Source of the DNA: Candidatus Pacearchaeota archaeon ex4484_71
GTDB lineage: Archaea; Nanobdellota; Nanobdellia; Pacearchaeales; GW2011-AR1
Direction: 5' to 3'
Length of the DNA stretch: 8,395 nt
NCBI GenBank assembly: GCA_002254395.1
Contig: NJDN01000024.1
Coordinates: forward strand, 1-8,395
Part shown: positions 1-5,019 of the stretch, one piece after another
Numbering within the stretch: position 1 is the stretch's first letter
How the letters are laid out: the number at the start of each line of letters is the position of its first letter
Notes under the pieces: model-generated
What the model saw: only the letters and a program-made list of their open reading frames with translations
Databases searched by the model: none
What the model was told of the DNA's origin: nothing
Made by a program: the position numbers and the translations under genes

Positions 1-707
1 TGCACTTCTATAACTCCTCCAGTCATAGAGTACTCCCATATATTTTGCATGGTGCCAATGCTCTTGTTATAGCTATACGCCCTTAAACCCGTATTCGTTC
101 CAAAAACCAAATCATCTTTTATTCCATCTCCATCAAAATCTCCATTTCCAATACTGTACCCATATCCTAAATCCCCCAAATATTGGATTGTGGTCCCATC
201 ACTAGAGTTAATAATTCTTGCTTGCCCCACGTAATTCATCATAGCAAATTCTTCTATGCTATCATTGTTGAAATCTCCCACAATAATGTCCGTATAACTA
301 AAAGCATACCCATTATTCCCCCAGATTTCCGTTCCATTGTAATAAAATGCTTTAAAAACACCAGGGCTATGAAGAGCAATATCTGTCCTAACACCATCTC
401 CATCCCAATCAAAAAGAATGGGAGACTTTTCAGGGTAATAATTTCCTCCTCCCACCACCTCGGGATTTCGGTATAATATCTGGCCGAGATTATACCCCTC
501 ATCACTTGTATAATTTGCATAAAAAGTAGTCCATTCTCCCGGGAGAGAACGATTATCATTTCCTTCTTCGTAAATCTGCAAAGAAGTATCATGAACCGCA
601 GATACAAAACCAAACGAAGATAAAACAAACAAAGCTACGAAGAAACTTAAAACTAATTCTGATTCTCTTTTCTTCTCTTTTAATGTTGTTTTATGTCTCG
701 AAAACAC
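1..707 (-). CDS. Secreted FG-GAP/VCBS repeat protein (3' end beyond the window)
   Basis: This frame stays open from a GTG at 707 to the left edge, giving 235 full codons; the C-terminus is missing. Residues 17-37 form a hydrophobic signal peptide after a basic start, with likely cleavage after VSA (residues 35-37), so the protein is probably exported or surface-anchored. Three calcium-binding-loop repeats about 45 residues apart are visible: DWDGDGVRTD (100-109), GDFNNDSIEE (144-153) and GDFDGDGIKDD (189-199). This is the FG-GAP/VCBS blade pattern of integrin-like beta-propellers, which usually serve in adhesion or surface binding. Six N-x-S/T sequons (N52, N65, N124, N148, N167, N214) would suit archaeal N-glycosylation. 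The GTG start is chosen because a strong Shine-Dalgarno site lies 5 bases upstream and the signal peptide follows directly. The partner or ligand is unknown. The family call is firm; the adhesion role is inferred. Confidence 0.88.
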   Translation of the reverse strand, partial: MFSRHKTTLKEKKRESELVLSFFVALFVLSSFGFVSAVHDTSLQIYEEGNDNRSLPGEWTTFYANYTSDEGYNLGQILYRNPEVVGGGNYYPEKSPILFDWDGDGVRTDIALHSPGVFKAFYYNGTEIWGNNGYAFSYTDIIVGDFNNDSIEEFAMMNYVGQARIINSSDGTTIQYLGDLGYGYSIGNGDFDGDGIKDDLVFGTNTGLRAYSYNKSIGTMQNIWEYSMTGGVIEV

Positions 708-712
708 AAAGA

Positions 713-720
713 CACCTCCT
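713..720 (-). promoter_or_regulatory. Strong Shine-Dalgarno site of the FG-GAP protein gene
   Basis: On the minus strand this reads AGGAGGTG, a near-perfect match to the 16S rRNA 3' end, 5 bases before the GTG start at 707. It fixes the start of a gene with a non-ATG codon. It is the only strong ribosome binding site I see in the window. Confidence 0.85.
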
Positions 721-763
721 TAATAATTAGCCAAAAAAGGCCAAATTTAGAAGGGTGAACGCA

Positions 764-771
764 TTTATAAA
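764..771 (-). promoter_or_regulatory. Archaeal TATA box for the FG-GAP protein gene
   Basis: TTTATAAA lies between the ATPase stop codon (785) and the FG-GAP start (707). A start site about 26 bases downstream would fall near 741, giving a leader of roughly 34 bases that carries the Shine-Dalgarno site. The gene therefore probably has its own promoter and does not depend on readthrough from the ATPase gene. Inferred from position and consensus only. Confidence 0.6.
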
Positions 772-784
772 GATTTTAGGGGAA

Positions 785-1714
785 CTAACTCAGCTTATAT
801 TTTCCTCTCAAGACTTTTTTAGGATATATCTTAACACCCTTGCTTGTGATTTGAAATTCGCAAACTTTTCTTTTTATGTTTGCCCCTCTCATCTTTATAA
901 TCTCAATTGCCCTTTTTCTCTCCCCTGTCCCGGTGAGTACGTTATAAATAGCAATTATTCCATCAGAAAGAAAACTAACCGCTTCTTCTTTTTCTAAAAA
1001 CGAACCTCCGATATGCGTCGGGCTTGCAACTTCACGTATTAAAAAAGAACTTATCTTATGCTCTTCAAGATATCTGAATAATTGTTCCATGTAAACTCTG
1101 AACCTATTTGACTCTCCCGAAAAGGCACTTGCTATACTAGACAACGAATCCATGATTACAATGTCTGCCTCAAATTCTTTTGGAATTAAAACCGCTTGCA
1201 CATCAATTAAAAGTTCTTTTTTCGCTTCACTCAAGAGAGCTTCTACGCTTCTTGAGATATCCAATGAATTAAATCTTTTAATATAGAGTAGTCCTTTTTT
1301 TGTGTATTCTTCAACGTCAATCCCAAAACCCTTCAAGTGCGACGCCAACCTCTCTTCTGGCTCCTCAAAACTCATATACAAAACCTTCTTACCCCTCTTG
1401 CACATTTCTTTTAATAAAGTCAAACACCACAACGTTTTTCCGCTTCCAGGACCTCCCTCAATCAAGACAGAACTTCCCCTTGGGATTCCAGGCTCTATTA
1501 GGGAATCAAAACCTGAGATATTTGTCTTAAAATATTCTCCCAATGAATTCTTTCTCTTTGAAATTTTTGGAGCTTTCTTTTTAACTTTAGGCGCGGTCGC
1601 TTTTGAAGCCCTTTTTTTATTTTTGGAGGCCAAATTCTTAATATTTTTAGTTGCCTCCTCTTTTTTTGGGCTCTCTTTCCTCTTTTTTAAGATATCTTTG
1701 AATATCCCCATCAT
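785..1714 (-). CDS. KaiC/RadA-like RecA-fold ATPase with basic N-terminal tail
   Basis: A 309-residue protein with one KaiC-type ATPase domain (about residues 60-300). Visible motifs are Walker A GGPGSGKT (87-94), the paired-glutamate motif SFEEPEER (115-122) characteristic of KaiC-like proteins, Walker B IVIMDS (185-190), SDGIIAIYN (250-258) and KMRG (274-277). Archaea carry many single-domain KaiC-like ATPases, most without a proven role; links to signalling, motility regulation and DNA processes are known for some relatives. Residues 1-57 are unusual: very rich in Lys, Ala and Ser, probably disordered, and they could bind nucleic acid or the membrane surface. Two adjacent ATGs (1714 and 1711) are possible starts; a TATA box at 1733-1741 would place transcription start almost on the second. 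It is not canonical RadA, since the N-terminal helix-hairpin-helix domain of RadA is absent. Target and partners are unknown. Confidence 0.92.
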   Translation of the reverse strand: MMGIFKDILKKRKESPKKEEATKNIKNLASKNKKRASKATAPKVKKKAPKISKRKNSLGEYFKTNISGFDSLIEPGIPRGSSVLIEGGPGSGKTLWCLTLLKEMCKRGKKVLYMSFEEPEERLASHLKGFGIDVEEYTKKGLLYIKRFNSLDISRSVEALLSEAKKELLIDVQAVLIPKEFEADIVIMDSLSSIASAFSGESNRFRVYMEQLFRYLEEHKISSFLIREVASPTHIGGSFLEKEEAVSFLSDGIIAIYNVLTGTGERKRAIEIIKMRGANIKRKVCEFQITSKGVKIYPKKVLRGKYKLS

Positions 1715-1732
1715 CTTTATAAGAGCCCTATG

Positions 1733-1741
1733 TTTTTAAAA
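1733..1741 (-). promoter_or_regulatory. TATA box for the KaiC-like ATPase gene
   Basis: The minus strand reads TTTTAAAAA, centred about 26 bases upstream of the second of two adjacent ATG codons (1711). That suggests a leaderless mRNA starting at MGIF rather than MMGIF. A second AT-rich element at 1761-1768 could also act here, but fits the tRNA-Thr gene better. Confidence 0.5.
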
Positions 1742-1760
1742 CCTATCGCAAAGGGTCAAA

Positions 1761-1768
1761 TTTAAAAG
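1761..1768 (+). promoter_or_regulatory. TATA box for tRNA-Thr
   Basis: TTTAAAAG lies about 29 bases upstream of the mature tRNA 5' end, the usual archaeal distance. The surrounding AAATTTAAAA is nearly symmetric, so it could also fire toward the ATPase gene on the other strand, with a leader of about 25 bases. Confidence 0.5.
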
Positions 1769-1793
1769 TTCTTGGGACAATTAAAAGAAATAA

Positions 1794-1865
1794 GCCTGTG
1801 TAGCTCAGTGGCAGAGCAACTGATTCGTAATCAGTAGGTCGAGAGTTCAAGTCTCTCCACAGGCT
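1794..1865 (+). tRNA. tRNA-Thr (anticodon CGT)
   Basis: A 72-base cloverleaf. The acceptor stem GCCTGTG (1794-1800) pairs fully with CACAGGC (1858-1864), the D arm is GCTC/GAGC, the anticodon stem ACTGA/TCAGT encloses the loop TTCGTAA, and the T stem GAGAG/CTCTC encloses TTCAAGT. Anticodon CGT reads ACG (Thr). The discriminator base is T, as expected for archaeal tRNA-Thr. There is no intron, and the 3' CCA is not encoded, so it must be added after transcription. Confidence 0.95.
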
Positions 1866-1878
1866 CTTCATAGATTAC

Positions 1879-1884
1879 TTTTTT
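1879..1884 (+). terminator. T-tract terminator after tRNA-Thr
   Basis: A run of six T starts 14 bases after the tRNA, typical of archaeal intrinsic termination. It overlaps the stop codon of the convergent GIY-YIG gene (1883-1885). Confidence 0.45.
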
Positions 1885-2295
1885 AAATATTATCAAACCA
1901 ACTGAGTTTTTTGCTTCTTGGAAGCTTTTTTATCTCTAACTCCACCCTGTAAGCCGTTGATTTATCACGAACTTTTTTAAATTTCAACAATCTTTTGAAA
2001 CCTCTTCCCTTAACATATTTGCTTCCCTTCCCAGATGCATGTGCCAACATACGAGAATTAACATCCTTTGTAATGCCAGTGTAGAAAGATCCATCCAAAC
2101 CCCAGATGCATGTGCCAACATACGAGAATTAACATCCTTTGTAATGCCAGTGTAGAAAGATCCATCCAAACATTCAAGAATATAAACATACCAAGGATTA
2201 GGGGTATTTTTTGTTTTTCTCACCATGCAGATTGTCAATGATGAAGAAGTTTTTAGATTTAACTTTCTGTTTTTCAAAAATGTCTCACTCCTCAT
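1883..2295 (-). pseudogene. GIY-YIG endonuclease (UPF0213/YhbQ-like), frameshifted by a 71-base tandem duplication
   Basis: Two overlapping frames carry the halves of one small GIY-YIG nuclease. The upstream frame (2295 to 1984) has WYVYILEC, the FYTGIT motif and the Arg-containing DVNSRMLAH, then runs into unrelated residues. The downstream frame (2098 to 1883) starts again at LDGSF and carries KGSKYVKGRG and YRVELEIKKL with the conserved catalytic Glu. Removing one 71-base copy restores a continuous protein of 90 residues from ATG 2226 (MVRKTK), the usual length of this family, or 113 residues from ATG 2295. The 2226 start fits the family better; the extra 23 residues look unlike the domain. 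Neither half has the full set of catalytic residues, so the gene as written is probably inactive. Relatives are single-domain nucleases of poorly defined role, possibly in DNA repair. If the first ATG is used, it lies 11 bases after the membrane protein gene upstream. An assembly error is an alternative explanation. Confidence 0.88.
2030..2171. repeat. Perfect 71-base tandem duplication
   Basis: Positions 2030-2100 and 2101-2171 are identical over all 71 bases and directly adjacent. Flanking bases differ (T at 2029 against C at 2100; C at 2101 against A at 2172), so the boundaries are sharp, with essentially no microhomology. Since 71 is not a multiple of three, it shifts the frame of the GIY-YIG gene. 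Complete identity means it is recent or artefactual. Confidence 0.97.
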
Positions 2296-2306
2296 TTGTT
2301 TAAGAA

Positions 2307-2747
2307 TTATCTTCTTTTTCTGTAATAACTTGTCTTGTGCCCAGATCTTTTCTTAATCAAGTATATGTAATGTCTTCCCCTAAACGTCTTATTTATTACT
2401 CTTCTCTTTCCCAATTTTCTTCTCTCTTTTATGATCCAATTAGGAGGGGAGCATTTTTTCCATTCATTTCTTTTTGCATGTTCTTTCTTTTTTCTTTTAA
2501 AAATTCTTTTTCTAAATGCTATTAAAAGAATTAAAACAATGATAAACACTACAGAGATAATTGCAGCATTTTCATAACTTACACTTAGAAATCTTGCAAT
2601 AGCATCAATTCCCACGAAGAAAACAGCAACACTTAAAATAATAACAATTGTAATCAAGAGAACTTTTCTATTTCTTTCTGCTTTTAATTCCTCTTCAAGC
2701 TTATGTTCTGCCCAAGATTTATTAATCACTATCTGTGGCTCCACCAT
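2307..2747 (-). CDS. Two-helix membrane protein with strongly basic C-terminal tail
   Basis: I do not recognise this 146-residue protein. After a short amphipathic, charged stretch (residues 11-28), two hydrophobic helices (29-51 and 59-78) form a hairpin. Residues 79-146 are soluble and extremely rich in Arg and Lys, including FRKRIFKRKKK (78-88), RRKLGKRR (109-116) and a terminal RKRR. By the positive-inside rule the tail lies in the cytoplasm, where it might contact RNA, DNA, ribosomes or acidic lipids; this is inference. It has a TATA box about 25 bases upstream, so the mRNA is probably leaderless, and the GIY-YIG gene follows on the same strand and may be co-transcribed. No catalytic motif is visible. 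That the gene is real is supported by the promoter, good composition and an orderly topology. Confidence 0.75.
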   Translation of the reverse strand: MVEPQIVINKSWAEHKLEEELKAERNRKVLLITIVIILSVAVFFVGIDAIARFLSVSYENAAIISVVFIIVLILLIAFRKRIFKRKKKEHAKRNEWKKCSPPNWIIKERRKLGKRRVINKTFRGRHYIYLIKKRSGHKTSYYRKRR

Positions 2748-2767
2748 TTTATTTACAGCAAATTTTG

Positions 2768-2777
2768 CTTTATAGTT
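2768..2777 (-). promoter_or_regulatory. TATA box for the two-helix membrane protein gene
   Basis: The minus strand reads ACTATAAAGC, centred about 25 bases before the ATG at 2747, implying a leaderless transcript. Confidence 0.5.
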
Positions 2778-2827
2778 TTTTCTTTTTTATTTGGTTGAAT
2801 ATACAATTATAACCTTACAAACCAGAC

Positions 2828-2832
2828 AAAAA
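2828..2832 (-). terminator. T-tract after tRNA-Asp
   Basis: Five consecutive T on the minus strand, 7 bases after the tRNA 3' end; a plausible but short archaeal terminator. Confidence 0.35.
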
Positions 2833-2839
2833 GTAGAAA

Positions 2840-2911
2840 CGCCCACGCCGGGAATTGAACCCGGGTCTCCTGCGCGACAGGCAGGTGTCTTAGCCATTGG
2901 ACAACGTAGGC
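2840..2911 (-). tRNA. tRNA-Asp (anticodon GTC)
   Basis: A 72-base cloverleaf on the minus strand. The acceptor stem GCCTACG pairs with CGTGGGC with one T-G wobble, the anticodon stem CCTGC/GCAGG encloses CTGTCGC, and the T stem CCGGG/CCCGG encloses TTCAATT. Anticodon GTC reads Asp codons, and the discriminator base is G, the aspartate identity base. The D stem is weak, with three good pairs (GTC/GAC). No intron and no encoded CCA. Confidence 0.95.
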
Positions 2912-2934
2912 ACAAATAAGACTATATGTTTTTA

Positions 2935-2943
2935 TTTTTAAAA
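2935..2943 (-). promoter_or_regulatory. TATA box for tRNA-Asp
   Basis: An AT-rich TTTTAAAAAT-type element on the minus strand, about 28 bases upstream of the tRNA 5' end at 2911. Confidence 0.45.
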
Positions 2944-2974
2944 CTTGCTATCCTCCCTACTTGCCATCTTCACT

Positions 2975-2984
2975 AAATTAATAA
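2975..2984 (+). promoter_or_regulatory. TATA box for the methyltransferase gene
   Basis: AATTAATAAA lies about 27 bases before the ATG at 3007, suggesting a leaderless mRNA. No Shine-Dalgarno site lies between them. Confidence 0.4.
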
Positions 2985-3006
2985 ACGAGAGAAACTTCTA
3001 GAGATT

Positions 3007-3609
3007 ATGGACCCTCTTGAAGAAACAAAGTTATCTTATGACACACATGCAACTGAATATGAAAAAAGAACAAAAGACTATATCGAAGAATATATTCAAA
3101 AAGATTTTAATTTATACTTACAAAACCTTAAGGGAAGAAGAATTTTGGACATTGGTAGTGGCCCAGGGAGAGATTCAATAAGATTCAAACAAAGAGGATT
3201 TCACCCAGTCTGCATAGACATCTCAAAAACGATGATAGAATTATGTAAAAACAAGGGGCTTGAAGCGTATGAAATGAATATGGAAAACCTTGATTTCGAT
3301 AACAATTCATTTGATGGAGTTTGGGCGTACACTTCACTTCTACACCTTCCAAAATCTAGAATAAAAAATGCAATAAAAGAAATAAAAAGAGTTCTAAAAC
3401 CGGGAGGAATCCTCTATTTAGGAATGAAAGAAGGCAATTCAGAGGGATTTGAAAAAAGAGAACACTACCCCAATCATAAAAGATATTTTGCATTATATCC
3501 AAAAGAAGAAATTGAAAAATTAATATCTGGATTTGAGATAATACACTTTTCTGAAACAAAGATTGATAAAGAACACACTTATCTTAACTTTTTGTGTAAA
3601 AAATCATAA
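3007..3609 (+). CDS. Class I SAM-dependent methyltransferase
   Basis: A complete 200-residue Rossmann-fold methyltransferase. Motif I is LDIGSGPGRDS (47-57), the SAM-binding glycine loop; an acidic residue ending strand 2 (D71 in CIDIS) would bind the ribose hydroxyls. NMENLDF (91-97) followed by SFDGVWAYTSLLHLP (101-115) forms the motif around the adenine pocket and strand 4, and the helix ending in KPGG (131-134) is the usual motif before strand 5. This matches the small Methyltransf_11/25-type families, whose substrates range from small molecules to lipids and cannot be told from sequence. The N-terminal helix (about 1-40) probably caps the substrate site. The gene stands alone with its own promoter, so its neighbours give no hint of substrate. 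Family call firm, substrate unknown. Confidence 0.95.
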   Translation: MDPLEETKLSYDTHATEYEKRTKDYIEEYIQKDFNLYLQNLKGRRILDIGSGPGRDSIRFKQRGFHPVCIDISKTMIELCKNKGLEAYEMNMENLDFDNNSFDGVWAYTSLLHLPKSRIKNAIKEIKRVLKPGGILYLGMKEGNSEGFEKREHYPNHKRYFALYPKEEIEKLISGFEIIHFSETKIDKEHTYLNFLCKKS

Positions 3610-3626
3610 AAAATTCAAAAGACTAC

Positions 3627-3631
3627 TTTTT
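3627..3631 (+). terminator. T-tract after the methyltransferase gene
   Basis: Five T begin 17 bases after the stop codon and just before the promoter of the next gene, consistent with separate transcription of the two plus-strand genes. Confidence 0.35.
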
Positions 3632-3640
3632 ACAAGATAA

Positions 3641-3651
3641 ATATTTTTAAA
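3641..3651 (+). promoter_or_regulatory. TATA box for the 124-residue protein gene
   Basis: ATATTTTTAAA is centred about 27 bases before the ATG at 3673, with no Shine-Dalgarno site, so the mRNA is probably leaderless. Confidence 0.5.
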
Positions 3652-3672
3652 GATTTTAGAATTTCAAAAATC

Positions 3673-4047
3673 ATGAAATTTAAATTTCACAGAAAAGATG
3701 AAAAAAATCCTGAGGGAATTAAAAGCCTCCAGATTCCATTTTACATGGAAAAAACTCACGCATATAAAAAATTCCCGGGAAAATATGTTCTGTTGAGATA
3801 TGAAGAAGGGAAGAACCCCCCCATAGAAATTGTCGCAGAAAGCAATACCCCTTACTCGCTAGGGAAAAAAGTACTGGAAATTGATAAAGACAAAAAGCAG
3901 ATAGCCGGAAATAATGGTCTGGACATCCAAAGTTGCGAAAGATTCTTGAAAGAACATTCTGGCAGACTAACAAGAAAAGTTTCACTTAGAAACCTAAGTA
4001 AATTAGAATATCTTTCTCTAAAGTTCTCTCTCTGGCAAGGGCTATAA
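3673..4047 (+). CDS. Small soluble protein of unknown function (124 residues)
   Basis: I do not recognise this protein. It is soluble, with no signal peptide or membrane helix. The N-terminus is basic (MKFKFHRKDEK). The middle (about 36-75) alternates charged and hydrophobic residues, as in a small beta-rich domain: KYVLLRYEE (37-45), IEIVAES (51-57), KKVLEIDKDKKQIAG (65-79). The C-terminal third (85-120) is mainly helical and basic. The single cysteine (C88) gives no metal-site pattern. A well-placed TATA box and typical composition support it as a real gene. It follows the methyltransferase on the same strand but has its own promoter, so shared function is not implied. It is convergent with the next gene, 15 bases away. 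Confidence 0.72.
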   Translation: MKFKFHRKDEKNPEGIKSLQIPFYMEKTHAYKKFPGKYVLLRYEEGKNPPIEIVAESNTPYSLGKKVLEIDKDKKQIAGNNGLDIQSCERFLKEHSGRLTRKVSLRNLSKLEYLSLKFSLWQGL

Positions 4048-4056
4048 ATTGGTTTC

Positions 4057-4062
4057 AAAAAA
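4057..4062 (-). terminator. T-tract after the 104-residue membrane protein gene
   Basis: Six T on the minus strand directly follow the stop codon (4063-4065), inside the 15-base gap between two convergent genes. Confidence 0.4.
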
Positions 4063-4377
4063 TTATTCTCTTAAACCATTATAAACCAGTGCAAACAACC
4101 AGAATGCAACAAACCCATCAAAGAACGCATAAATCGTCCCGAGGAGAACCCCGAACCAAGTGAGGTCGTACCCTACAAAACCATAGATGTCTTGCACTAA
4201 GCTAAGGGACTCTGGAAATAAGCCCCAAAACTGGTATGCGAGATTCATGAGGAGCATCAAAAAAGCAACAACTATTCCTCCCGCAAGCCCGAAATTGACA
4301 GAGTCAGATCTCATCCTCTTTATCATAGAACGATTAACCCTTACAGGTTTATAATCCTTTTTGAATAGACCCCTCAT
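4063..4377 (-). CDS. Small two-helix membrane protein, resembling archaeal proteins annotated as bacteriophage holin
   Basis: A 104-residue protein with a basic N-terminal stretch (1-25; K and R throughout) followed by two hydrophobic helices, about 28-52 (FGLAGGIVVAFL...) and 74-99 (WFGVLLGTIYAFFDGFVAFW...). The second helix contains a buried Asp (D87) in FFDGF and ends in VYN. This pattern, a glycine-rich first helix and a second helix with a central DG and a terminal YN, resembles small archaeal proteins that databases label bacteriophage holin; I make the link from memory of the pattern. That label rests on weak similarity, and nothing here (no endolysin, no phage genes) suggests lysis. 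A small membrane protein of unknown role is the safer reading. It is divergent from the 187-residue gene across a shared AT-rich region. Confidence 0.7.
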   Translation of the reverse strand: MRGLFKKDYKPVRVNRSMIKRMRSDSVNFGLAGGIVVAFLMLLMNLAYQFWGLFPESLSLVQDIYGFVGYDLTWFGVLLGTIYAFFDGFVAFWLFALVYNGLRE

Positions 4378-4412
4378 AACATCACTACTGTATTGTAGTT
4401 ACATATAGAAAG

Positions 4413-4420
4413 ATTTAAAT
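4413..4420 (-). promoter_or_regulatory. Possible TATA box for the 104-residue membrane protein gene
   Basis: The palindromic ATTTAAAT lies about 39 bases upstream of ATG 4377, which would leave a leader of roughly 13 bases. A weaker alternative, TATATG at 4402-4407, would give a nearly leaderless mRNA. Confidence 0.35.
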
Positions 4421-4422
4421 AG

Positions 4423-4430
4423 TATTTATA
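4423..4430 (+). promoter_or_regulatory. TATA box for the 187-residue protein gene
   Basis: TATTTATA is centred about 26 bases before ATG 4452 with no Shine-Dalgarno site, so the mRNA is probably leaderless. It lies next to the element of the divergent gene. Confidence 0.5.
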
Positions 4431-4451
4431 CCTCTGAGTAGTAACAACAAA

Positions 4452-5015
4452 ATGAGGACAACTAATCAAGATAAAAAATACAGAGAAATTAGGAACAAAT
4501 ACAAATCCGTACTTGGAGAAGAGGGTCTAAAGACAATAGAAGAATACGAAATCTTTAGGGAAAGCACACAAAATGATCTCGGCAAATTTAAGGGCTTCTC
4601 ATTTTACTCAAAGAATGGGGAAGTTAGATTTTCTGATCACTGGGACAAAACCCAGCCCCACACTAAAGAAATAGATGAATATATAAAAAAATACGGAAAG
4701 AATGCCATGATCCTTGCATTTAGGAATAAAGATGGGCTGTACGAACCCGTTGGAATTGTAAAGAAGTTAGAACCTCCAGCAGAACAAAAAAGGAAGGACC
4801 GAGTAAATCCTCAAAAAAGAATCAAGAGATTTATTGACATGTACAGAGCCTTAAACAGAACAGGTAAGATAAAAAGTCTAACATATGATCTCAGAATGGG
4901 CCTTGAAGGAGCATTCTCAAGTGCACTAAAAAATGAATACTCCCCACTTGAAAAATTCCTCGGAGCACACGAAAAAGAACTGTCAGACATATTTGGTAGA
5001 AATACTGCAGCGTGA
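4452..5015 (+). CDS. Soluble protein of unknown function (187 residues)
   Basis: I do not recognise this protein. It is charged and soluble, with no signal peptide, membrane helix or nucleotide-binding motif. The first third (1-40) is helical and highly charged. Residues 45-105 look like a small alpha/beta domain: KGFSFYSKNGEVRFSDHW (47-64), then YIKKYGKNAMILAFRNKDG (77-95) and YEPVGIVKKL (97-106). A basic linker (110-127, EQKRKDR...QKRIKR) leads to a helical C-terminal region (125-187) ending LSDIFGRNTAA. The basic linker could contact nucleic acid, but this is only a composition argument. A well-placed TATA box supports the gene. It is convergent with seryl-tRNA synthetase, with only 4 bases between the stop codons. 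Confidence 0.75.
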   Translation: MRTTNQDKKYREIRNKYKSVLGEEGLKTIEEYEIFRESTQNDLGKFKGFSFYSKNGEVRFSDHWDKTQPHTKEIDEYIKKYGKNAMILAFRNKDGLYEPVGIVKKLEPPAEQKRKDRVNPQKRIKRFIDMYRALNRTGKIKSLTYDLRMGLEGAFSSALKNEYSPLEKFLGAHEKELSDIFGRNTAA

Positions 5016-5019
5016 CTTC

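Noticed and set aside
254..628. Open frame of 124 codons on the minus strand
   Set aside because: It overlaps the FG-GAP gene in another frame; that gene has a signal peptide, three calcium-loop repeats and a strong ribosome site, so this frame is a shadow.
730..741. Small inverted repeat GCC-AAAAAA-GGC between TATA box and ribosome site of the FG-GAP gene
   Set aside because: Only a three-base stem, and it falls at the predicted transcription start; too weak to call an operator, terminator or riboswitch.
1302..1739. Open frame of 145 codons on the plus strand opposite the ATPase
   Set aside because: It lies antisense to the clear KaiC-like ATPase; its Phe/Leu-rich composition is what the opposite strand of Lys/Glu-rich coding DNA gives.
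3641..3660. TTTAAAGATTTTAG resembles TTTATAAAGATTTTAGG at 764-780
   Set aside because: Both are AT-rich promoter regions and sit in opposite orientations relative to their genes; a chance match in sequence of this composition is likely.
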